Assembly: GCA_002388005.1 (NCBI GenBank)
Contig: DGLO01000012.1
Span: 1-5,958, forward strand
DNA: 5,958 nucleotides
Direction of reading: 5' to 3'
Source: Candidatus Neomicrothrix sp. UBA4542
Lineage (GTDB): Bacteria; Actinomycetota; Acidimicrobiia; Acidimicrobiales; Poriferisodalaceae
Part shown: positions 1 to 5,958 of the stretch, piece by piece
Numbering within the stretch: the first letter of the stretch is position 1
Layout of the letters: each line of letters opens with the position of its first letter
The notes under the pieces: generated by a model
Seen by the model: only the letters and a program-made list of their open reading frames with translations
What the model was told of the DNA's origin: nothing
Databases searched by the model: none
Program-made: the position numbers and the translations under genes

Positions 1-1275
1 AGACGAAGGTGCCGTTTCGTCCTGAGCAGTTCGGTCAACAGACTTATCCTGACGAGGAGGGGCCTTAGGCCGACGTTTTTTGCGACCCTTTCCTCTTCCC
101 TTTGGCTTTGGTTCGATTCCGAATTGAACGGCAATTTCCGGGATTCGACTGGCAATTTTTTTGATTGTTTCCACCAGTTCTTTTCCTGGTTCAGCGGGGA
201 CATGGGCCAGGGCTACGTACGGCCGAATCGGCGAAAAGGCTACGGCTTCAAGAACGATCCCGAGACGCTGTTGACTGACGTCACCTCCGAGAGCCTCGTT
301 TGCTTGTGTCGTCAAGATTTCGGCTATGTCAGGCGGCAAAGGGCTGCCAGCTTTAGGAGGTCGGGAGCTAAGTCGCAATGCACGAACCACGCGTTCCTCT
401 TTCAACGCGGATCGAATTTCCTCATGCCACTCAACTTGGGCTTTTTCAACGCGCTTGTTCAACCCCGAACGAATCTGGTCCGTAATGTGTCGACTTTCTT
501 CATCGCGAGCAGCATCCTCAGCGGCGACCAAAACGGTCCTTAGGTCGCGGATATCGACTTCTTCAATTGAAGACAACGCAGCGTCAGCACGATCTCGCCA
601 CTCGGCGATCTTCAGTTGCGGGAGAAGTGATTCGGCCAGGTTTATGAGAGCATCAGCGCGCACCTCTTCCCCACCCTCTTCTGCGGACCTAGCGTTTTGG
701 GTCTCGATTTCCTTCCGTACCGCAGCGATACCACCGCGCGACACCTGCTCAGCTATGACTTGCTGTTCTTCGGGTAGCGAGGCAACAAAGGCTTTCCGAT
801 GAACCCGCCCAGGCTTAAGTTTTTTGGGTTTGGGCTTCGGTGGAGCTTCAGTCTTGGCGTTACGCGATTGCCGAGAGTCGGCTTTTCGACGATCCGGCTG
901 CTTTCTGGCTTTCTGATTCGAACCTTCTTTTTTGGACCTGCCATCTGATTTCTTCCGACCGCCTTTTCGCTTATCTGGACGCGCCTTTCTCGCTAGTTGA
1001 GTTGTAACTGCATCGAAATCCCGTCCCGATCCAAGGACCTCAATTCTTTCGTCCTCCGGCCGTCCACTACGACCTTTCGGCGGTGATACAGCGGTCACAA
1101 AAATGCCGTCGATCTCGAACTCTGCATCGACACGGCAAACATCGCCGATAGATGCGTCGTCGTAAAGTAGAGCGCCTTCCAAGGTTCCCTTGGGTTGCTT
1201 GGCGCCGGCGGCCCGCCAGGTCCAGGTTCCGTCGTCTCGCTGACTAGTCAGCTCGACCTCGATACGTCGGCTCAT
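1..1275 (-). CDS. Hypothetical basic protein with charged linkers, 5' part (C-terminus beyond the window)
   Basis: Reading leftward from the ATG at 1275-1273, the frame is open for 425 codons to the window edge with no stop, so the C-terminus is missing. The start is supported by GGAG (complement of 1281-1284) five bases upstream. I do not recognise a named family. Visible architecture: residues 1-66 look beta-rich (starts MSRRIEVELTSQ, then a WTW and several short hydrophobic strands), perhaps a small barrel; this is inference. Residues 97-160 are a Lys/Arg/Ser/Pro-rich, probably disordered linker. Residues 161-385 are largely helical and charged, with an LRLSSRPPKAG motif at 300-310. A second basic stretch (KGRGKGRKKRRPK) lies at 392-404. 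There is no signal peptide or membrane segment, so it is probably cytoplasmic, and the basic tracts suggest nucleic-acid or ribosome contact. It is divergent from the topoisomerase genes and need not share their function. The opposite-strand frames here are shadows. Confidence 0.85.
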   Translation of the reverse strand, partial: MSRRIEVELTSQRDDGTWTWRAAGAKQPKGTLEGALLYDDASIGDVCRVDAEFEIDGIFVTAVSPPKGRSGRPEDERIEVLGSGRDFDAVTTQLARKARPDKRKGGRKKSDGRSKKEGSNQKARKQPDRRKADSRQSRNAKTEAPPKPKPKKLKPGRVHRKAFVASLPEEQQVIAEQVSRGGIAAVRKEIETQNARSAEEGGEEVRADALINLAESLLPQLKIAEWRDRADAALSSIEEVDIRDLRTVLVAAEDAARDEESRHITDQIRSGLNKRVEKAQVEWHEEIRSALKEERVVRALRLSSRPPKAGSPLPPDIAEILTTQANEALGGDVSQQRLGIVLEAVAFSPIRPYVALAHVPAEPGKELVETIKKIASRIPEIAVQFGIEPKPKGRGKGRKKRRPKAPPRQDKSVDRTAQDETAPSS

Positions 1276-1490
1276 CGTTGCTCCGGGTTCTCCGGCTAGG
1301 CGGGTACGGGAGGCGGTGGGGGAGTACGGGCCCCCGCGCTGGTCCCTAATTACGGTCCCCAACGTTACCGAACTCAGCGCAAAGATCGACAATTCGGCTC
1401 CGCCACTCAATTTTTGAACATGATTGACCCCCGCGCGCTCTTGATGCGTCCTACCCTCGGCTCAGGCGAACAACGAGACCCAGGACGGTC
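1276..1490. promoter_or_regulatory. Divergent intergenic region between the hypothetical gene and parC
   Basis: These 215 bases separate two divergently oriented genes, so promoters for both directions should lie here. The leftward gene has GGAG (complement of 1281-1284) as ribosome-binding site. The rightward gene has only AGGA at 1482-1485, five bases before its ATG. I found no rightward -35/-10 pair with good spacing: TTGACC at 1424-1429 has no partner hexamer 16-18 bases downstream. The best leftward candidate is TTGTCG (complement of 1387-1392) with GGTAAC (complement of 1364-1369) at 17 bases, a poor match to sigma-70 consensus. The left part is strongly G-rich on the plus strand, while 1381-1425 is more AT-rich. 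The regulatory role is inferred from gene arrangement and was not read from a clear motif. Confidence 0.45.
1302..1330 (+). other. Putative G-quadruplex motif
   Basis: Four plus-strand G runs, at 1302-1304, 1308-1310, 1318-1322 and 1328-1330, are separated by 3, 7 and 5 bases, which satisfies the usual G3+N1-7 consensus. The motif lies 27-55 bases upstream of the leftward start codon, on that gene's template strand, and about 160 bases before the parC start on its coding strand. The heptamer GTACGGG occurs twice within it (1304-1310 and 1324-1330), exactly 20 bases apart. An alternative fold pairs GGGGG at 1318-1322 with CCCCC at 1331-1335. The motif match is seen directly; folding and function are untested. 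Confidence 0.4.
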
Positions 1491-3923
1491 ATGGCACGAG
1501 CTAAAGCACCAGAACAGATAGCCCGCGAAATCGTCGAAGTACCCGTTGATGATGAGATGCGCGATTCCTTCATGCCCTATGCGCTGTCAGTCACGACAAG
1601 TAGAGCTATTCCCGATGTTCGGGACGGGTTAAAACCGGTTCAACGGCGGATTCTCTATGTCATGGGAGACTTAGGTCTCCGGCCGGGTACTCCATTCAGG
1701 AAATCAGCGGGGGTCGTCGGGGAAGTGATGGGGAAGTACCACCCGCATGGAGACGGCGCTATTTATGAGGCCATGGTCCGAATGGGGCAGTCATTCTCGA
1801 TGTCAGTCCCGCTCATCGACCCCAAAGGTAACTTCGGCAGCCTTGACGACCCTCCTGCCGCGTATCGATACACCGAAGCGCGTCTAACTGCAGCCGCAAT
1901 GGCCATGGTGATCGACCTCGATGAAGAAACTGTCGATTTCAGCCCCAACTTCGATGGCGAACGAGAAGAGCCGACTTGTTTACCAGCAGCCATACCGAAT
2001 TTGTTGGTGAATGGTGCTTCGGGCATAGCCGTGGGAATGGCAACGAACATGCCGCCACACAATCTCTCTGAAATAGCCCTAGCGATCGAACATGTCCTTA
2101 CCAAACGACGACCCAAACCAACCGTCGATGACCTTATGGCCTTCATTGAGGGCCCCGATTTCCCCACCGGCGGGATCGTCGTTGACGACGGATCGCTACG
2201 GGAAGCATACGAAACTGGACGCGGCACGATTCGCGTGCGAGCTCGGGCGGAGATTGAAAACATCACGGCCCGCAGACAGGGAATCATCATCACCGAGTTG
2301 CCCTACGCCGTTGGTCCCGAGCGGGTTCAAGCCAAAATTCGCGAACTCATAGCAGCTGGAAAACTTGAAGGAATCGCAGCTGTTGTCGATCTTTCAGATC
2401 GCAACCATGGCCTGCGACTCGTAATCGAATGCAAATCAGGAATTGGACCTCACGGGCTCCTAGAAAAGCTTTATCGTTTGACCCCACTTGAAGAAAGCTT
2501 TGGGATAAACAACGTCGCGCTCGTCGATGGGGTACCAACAACACTTGGGTTGTATGCGCTCTGTCAACATTACGTAGACCATCGCTTACAGGTCATCGTT
2601 CGACGCACCGAATATCGCTTAGCGAGAGCCGAAGAGCGTGAACACGTCTTGATGGGCCTTTTGGTGGCCCTCGACAATATCGATCAGGCAATTTCGATCA
2701 TTCGAGGTTCGAAAGACGCGGCAGCGGCTCGCTCTGAGTTGATGGACGCGCTGGAACTCAGTGAGGTTCAAGCGACACACATTTTAGATATGCAACTCCG
2801 TCGCCTCACCGCTCTGGAAGTCGAGAAACTTCGAGAAGAGCTAGCCAGCGTCCAGGATGAGATCAACAACCTCCGTAAAGTCCTCGCGTCAGACACGCGG
2901 CGCCGAAAACTCGTCCGTGACGAATTGAAAGAGTCGGTAGAGCAGTTCGGTGCGCCGAGACGCACGACGGTCGTGTCCGCCGACGCTGTTGTGGTAATCG
3001 AGGATGATCCTTCCGAACTCGAGGCGCAGCCAGAAGAAGTCATTGCGGATCAACCCGTTCAGGTCACCTTGTCAACCTCGGGCCTTCTCGGTCGAGGATC
3101 CCCTGACGGCGAATTCACCGCCAAACCAGGACGGCACGACGTGATTGCTCAAAGTGTCGAAACCAATGCGTATAGCCCGATATCCGCCATAACAGACCAG
3201 GGACGGTTACTTGCTGTTCGTTGTCGAGAAGTGCCCGAGATGGTCCGGGGCAGTAGGGGAGCGTCGGTGACAGAGATGTTCTCGCTGAGTCGAGGGGAAC
3301 GAGTCGTCGGACTCTTCGGGGAAGGTCAAGATCCGATCGTCATAGCAACCCGAAATGGGATTGTTAAACGCCTTGACGCTGAGTCCATCAGACGGCTTCG
3401 ATCAGGAAGTCCGGTTATAAATCTAAAAGGTGACGATCGAGTTGTCGCAGGATTCGTTGCCAGTGAAGACAGCGAAATTCTGATGGTCGCCTCGGACGGT
3501 CAGGCACTTCGCACCTCGGCGACCGGTATTTCGATTCAGGGAGCAGGAGCCGCCGGGGTTGCAGGCATGAAGCTGAAGGCCGGGTCACGACTGGTCGCGG
3601 CCGGACCCGTGGAATTTGGAACGATCGTTCTATTAGTCAGTGATGATGGAGCGGTAAAAGTGACTGACGCTGCTGAGGTCCCGACCAAAGGTCGCGCCAC
3701 CGGGGGAGTACGTACTGTGAAATGGAGAAATTTTGAGACGACGGCCACGTTCGCGTGGGTGGGGCGCAACCAACAAATGGCTGCAATTGTGTTGGAAGAC
3801 GACGACTCAAGAAAGGTGAACCCCACTCCAGTCCCATTGACGCTCGAGATCAGTCGCCGAGATGGAATGACAACCGATTTAGGGCACCGAGTCGCGGTGG
3901 TGGGGGAGTACCGGTTCCGGTGA
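1491..3923 (+). CDS. parC: DNA topoisomerase IV subunit A (type IIA topoisomerase, ParC/GyrA family)
   Basis: This is the DNA cleavage-reunion subunit of a type IIA topoisomerase. It makes a transient four-base-staggered double-strand break, passes a second duplex through it, and works as A2B2 with the ParE encoded next door. The 810 residues open with the family N-terminus (EMRDSFMPYALSV, 22-34). The helix-turn-helix/QRDR reads HPHGDGAIYEAMV at 84-96. The active-site Arg126-Tyr127 sits in YRYTEAR at 125-131. The NGASGIAVGMATNMPPHNL block is at 174-192, with the tower and coiled-coil/C-gate region to about 480. Residues about 520-770 form a GyrA-type beta-pinwheel with repeated blade motifs such as NGIVKRL and SDGQALRT. 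The gyrase-specific GyrA box is not recognisable; AKPGRHD stands there (544-550). This and the KGRATGGVR and RRDG tail motifs point to actinobacterial-type ParC. A gyrA label is the main alternative. ATG 1491 follows a weak AGGA; no better in-frame start was found upstream. Confidence 0.93.
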   Translation: MARAKAPEQIAREIVEVPVDDEMRDSFMPYALSVTTSRAIPDVRDGLKPVQRRILYVMGDLGLRPGTPFRKSAGVVGEVMGKYHPHGDGAIYEAMVRMGQSFSMSVPLIDPKGNFGSLDDPPAAYRYTEARLTAAAMAMVIDLDEETVDFSPNFDGEREEPTCLPAAIPNLLVNGASGIAVGMATNMPPHNLSEIALAIEHVLTKRRPKPTVDDLMAFIEGPDFPTGGIVVDDGSLREAYETGRGTIRVRARAEIENITARRQGIIITELPYAVGPERVQAKIRELIAAGKLEGIAAVVDLSDRNHGLRLVIECKSGIGPHGLLEKLYRLTPLEESFGINNVALVDGVPTTLGLYALCQHYVDHRLQVIVRRTEYRLARAEEREHVLMGLLVALDNIDQAISIIRGSKDAAAARSELMDALELSEVQATHILDMQLRRLTALEVEKLREELASVQDEINNLRKVLASDTRRRKLVRDELKESVEQFGAPRRTTVVSADAVVVIEDDPSELEAQPEEVIADQPVQVTLSTSGLLGRGSPDGEFTAKPGRHDVIAQSVETNAYSPISAITDQGRLLAVRCREVPEMVRGSRGASVTEMFSLSRGERVVGLFGEGQDPIVIATRNGIVKRLDAESIRRLRSGSPVINLKGDDRVVAGFVASEDSEILMVASDGQALRTSATGISIQGAGAAGVAGMKLKAGSRLVAAGPVEFGTIVLLVSDDGAVKVTDAAEVPTKGRATGGVRTVKWRNFETTATFAWVGRNQQMAAIVLEDDDSRKVNPTPVPLTLEISRRDGMTTDLGHRVAVVGEYRFR

Positions 3924-3931
3924 GCACCATG
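3899..3931 (+). promoter_or_regulatory. parC-parE stop/start junction with alternative parE starts
   Basis: The parC stop TGA is at 3921-3923. Two in-frame parE starts are available. GTG 3920-3922 overlaps the stop as GTGA, the classic coupled arrangement. ATG 3929 lies five bases after the stop. A purine-rich GGGGGAG (3902-3908) sits 11 bases before the GTG, which is long for a Shine-Dalgarno. GGTGAG (3919-3924) sits four bases before the ATG, which is short. A small inverted repeat ACCG/CGGT (3910-3913 and 3918-3921, four-base loop) covers the stop. Translational coupling of the two subunits is inferred from this spacing. Confidence 0.4.
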
Positions 3932-5958
3932 ACCGACGGTGGGAAAGGGAAGAAATCGAACAGTTACGACGCTGACGACATTGAAGTTCTTGAGGGCCTA
4001 GAAGCTGTCCGGAAACGGCCCGGGATGTACATCGGTAGTACCGGCTCAGGAGGCCTAACTCATCTTCTCTGGGAAATTATTGACAACGGCGTAGACGAGG
4101 CCGCAGGCGGCCATGCCCGATTACTTCAAGTCTTCCTCCATCCAGACGGGTCCTACGAGGTAACCGACGACGGTCGCGGCATTCCGATAGAAAAAAAAGA
4201 AGGCGAGGTCACAGCGCTCGAAGTTGTCTTCACGGAGCTGCACGCCGGCGGAAAATTTGGCAACGGCGCCTATGGCGCGTCCGGGGGCCTTCATGGTGTT
4301 GGAGCCTCCGTCGTTAACGCTCTTGCAACCCGACTAGAAGTTGAAGTCGATCGGGGAGGAGTCACTCATAAGCTCGAATTTCGGAATCAAATTGCCGGCC
4401 ACACCGCAAAGAATGGACGCTTCACAGCGAGTCACGCATTGAAGAAGGACGGCAAGATTCCCAAAACTAGAACGGGAACCCGCGTCCGTTATTGGCCTGA
4501 CACCGACATCTTTGATCCCGAGGCATCAATCGACTACGAAGAAGTTAAAAACCGATTAAACCAGATCTGTTTCTTGGTACCAGGCCTCAAAATTCGTCTA
4601 TCAGACAAACGAAAGGGTTCTAAGAGACCTGCTGAAGAATTCGTGTCCAAGGGAGGCCTGGCAGATTACGTCGATTTTCTTTCAGGCGAGACCCAACCGG
4701 TAACGGGTCTGGTTGGTATAGCAGGCTCAGGCGAATTTACAGAAAAAGTCCCGATCGATGGAAAACTGACAGAAGTCACTCGTGAATGCCAGATAGACAT
4801 AGCGCTGCGATGGATCCACGGCTATGAGACCTGCATCGTAAGTTTCGTCAACACAATTCCAACACCGGACGGGGGCACTCACGTCGCCGGTTTCGAGCGC
4901 TCTCTTACAACCGCCTTGAATCAAGCGGTGTCAGCAGCGGACCCCCGAAAGCTCCGAAAGTTGAAAGGTGATGCCAAAGTTCAGAAAGAAGACGCCCAGG
5001 AAGGCCTTGTGGCGGTGGTCCGAGCAGTGGTGCCCGAACCACAGTTTCGGGGCCAAACCAAACGCGAGCTAGGAACGCCAGAAGTCCAAAAAATTGTCGG
5101 AACTGTGACAAGAGACGGCCTCAAGGAGTGGTTCGAAGGCACAGCCCAAGGCTCTAAGAAGATTCATGTAAAAGCGATTCTCGATAAAGTCGCCGAGGCC
5201 ATCGTCAACAGGATCAGCACCAAACAGGCCTTAGATAATCGCCGCAAGGCGGCGCAACTCGGAAATAGCGGCCTGCCGGACAAACTCGCTGATTGTCGCT
5301 TGCATCCTGATAGCGAACTGCTCATCGTGGAAGGCGACTCCGCTGCTGGGCCAGCAAAGCGCGCCCGAGACAGTGCCTGGCAGGCGGTTCTGCCACTGAG
5401 AGGTAAGGTCGTCAACGCCGGAAAGGGCACCAAAAGGGCTGTCCTGGACAATGCAGAAGCAACAGCCCTATTCACCGCAATTGGCGCCGGATCTGGCCCA
5501 GAGTTCGATCTAACGTCTCGGCGATACGACAGACTGATACTTCTTGCCGACGCCGACGTTGACGGAAGCCACATCCGCTGTCTGGTCTTGACCTTGATTT
5601 ATCACTACATGACGCCGCTACTTGAGCACGGGCACGTCTACGCGGCGCAACCTCCAACACATGCGCTTGTTCTGGGCCAGGACAAGGAGTTCGTCTACTC
5701 CGAAATGGACCTTGAGGACCGGATGTCGGAGTTGGATAAGAAAGGTCGCCGGTACCGAGTTACAAGATTTAAAGGGCTCGGCGAAATGGACGACGACGAA
5801 CTATTTGAGACGACCCTAAATCCCGAGACTCGCGTACTGCGACGGATCACCCTTCAAGATGCAAAGAAAGCCCAAAAAGCCTTTGCTGTGATGATGGGTG
5901 CTCCGGTCGAGCCGCGAAAGGACTTCATCATCAAGCACAGTCGGGATTACGGACATGC
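3929..5958 (+). CDS. parE: DNA topoisomerase IV subunit B (ParE/GyrB family), 3' end beyond window
   Basis: This is the ATPase and TOPRIM subunit that partners the A subunit encoded just upstream. ATP-driven dimerisation closes the N-gate, and the TOPRIM domain holds the catalytic metal ions. From ATG 3929 there are 676 full codons and no stop. The last residues lie in the usual C-terminal tail (EPRKDFI, 661-667), so probably only a few residues are missing. The GHKL ATPase shows KRPGMYIGS at 29-37, Glu49 and Asn53 in EIIDNGVDEA, DDGRGIP at 80-86, and GGLHGVGASVVNAL at 119-132. The transducer has GGTHVAGFE at 315-323 and the QTK lysine Lys378. TOPRIM has EGDSAAG at 468-474 and DADVDGSH at 541-548; RFKGLGEM is at 613-620. 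EGDSAAGPAK in place of the usual EGDSAGGSAK resembles actinobacterial ParE, which also varies here. GTG 3920 is an alternative start adding three residues. A gyrB label is possible but less likely. Confidence 0.92.
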   Translation, partial: MTDGGKGKKSNSYDADDIEVLEGLEAVRKRPGMYIGSTGSGGLTHLLWEIIDNGVDEAAGGHARLLQVFLHPDGSYEVTDDGRGIPIEKKEGEVTALEVVFTELHAGGKFGNGAYGASGGLHGVGASVVNALATRLEVEVDRGGVTHKLEFRNQIAGHTAKNGRFTASHALKKDGKIPKTRTGTRVRYWPDTDIFDPEASIDYEEVKNRLNQICFLVPGLKIRLSDKRKGSKRPAEEFVSKGGLADYVDFLSGETQPVTGLVGIAGSGEFTEKVPIDGKLTEVTRECQIDIALRWIHGYETCIVSFVNTIPTPDGGTHVAGFERSLTTALNQAVSAADPRKLRKLKGDAKVQKEDAQEGLVAVVRAVVPEPQFRGQTKRELGTPEVQKIVGTVTRDGLKEWFEGTAQGSKKIHVKAILDKVAEAIVNRISTKQALDNRRKAAQLGNSGLPDKLADCRLHPDSELLIVEGDSAAGPAKRARDSAWQAVLPLRGKVVNAGKGTKRAVLDNAEATALFTAIGAGSGPEFDLTSRRYDRLILLADADVDGSHIRCLVLTLIYHYMTPLLEHGHVYAAQPPTHALVLGQDKEFVYSEMDLEDRMSELDKKGRRYRVTRFKGLGEMDDDELFETTLNPETRVLRRITLQDAKKAQKAFAVMMGAPVEPRKDFIIKHSRDYGH

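Noticed and set aside
124..802. Two overlapping plus-strand open frames (139 and 158 codons) opposite the leftward gene
   Set aside because: They lie antisense to a continuous 425-codon frame with a good ribosome-binding site and a coherent protein composition. They overlap each other, and their translations look like shadow frames.
753..944. A 63-codon minus-strand frame inside the leftward gene
   Set aside because: It is in a different frame from the long open frame that covers the same bases, and its product shows no independent features.
1353..1370. Inverted repeat CGGT...ACCG around the palindrome AACGTT, considered as an operator or hairpin
   Set aside because: The stem is only four base pairs with a ten-base loop and does not extend, so it is indistinguishable from chance.
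1424..1452. TTGACC as a -35 box for parC
   Set aside because: No TATAAT-like hexamer occurs 16-18 bases downstream. The nearest TANNNT (TACCCT at 1452-1457) is 22 bases away.
1276..1490. Possible replication origin next to a topoisomerase pair
   Set aside because: Gyrase genes often lie near oriC, but no dnaA, dnaN or recF is present and I see no DnaA-box cluster in this 215-bp gap.
1763..2293. A 176-codon antisense frame within parC
   Set aside because: It is complementary to the conserved catalytic core of parC. It has no plausible ribosome-binding context or recognisable domain.
5164..5574. A 136-codon antisense frame within parE
   Set aside because: It lies opposite the TOPRIM region of a clearly conserved gene, and its Ser/Ala/Arg-rich translation is typical of a shadow.

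Overview
The window reads as ordinary chromosome from a bacterium of moderate GC content, most likely a deep-branching actinobacterium. My best guess is an Acidimicrobiia-like lineage. This rests on the resemblance of both topoisomerase subunits to the actinobacterial (Streptomyces-type) topoisomerase IV pair, and on the style of the divergent hypothetical protein. No rRNA or other marker gene is present to confirm it.

Layout. Positions 1-1275 hold the 5' part of a minus-strand gene for an unrecognised, highly basic protein. Its frame is open for 425 codons from the start codon to the left edge of the window. Positions 1276-1490 are a 215-bp divergent intergenic region. It holds a good ribosome-binding site for the leftward gene, a weak one for the rightward gene, a G-rich four-run motif that fits the G-quadruplex consensus, and short repeats. 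No convincing sigma-70-type promoter was found for the rightward gene. Positions 1491-3923 encode a complete 810-residue type II topoisomerase A subunit. Positions 3929-5958 encode the B subunit, which runs off the right edge probably only a few residues before its end. The A stop and B start are almost contiguous, so the two are surely one transcription unit.

Function. The A subunit cuts and rejoins DNA through an active-site tyrosine. The B subunit supplies the GHKL ATPase and the metal-binding TOPRIM domain, and together they form an A2B2 enzyme. The gyrase-defining GyrA box (QRRGGRG type) is not recognisable at its usual place in the A-subunit C-terminal domain. The B subunit has the divergent TOPRIM wording of actinobacterial ParE. 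I therefore call the pair parC-parE (topoisomerase IV, decatenating and relaxing) rather than gyrA-gyrB, while noting that automated annotation may say gyrase.

I see no mobile element, CRISPR array, tRNA or rRNA, and no clear undescribed system. The points most worth a second look are the divergent unknown gene, the G-rich motif in the intergenic region, the missing GyrA box, and unusual residues in conserved motifs of both subunits.
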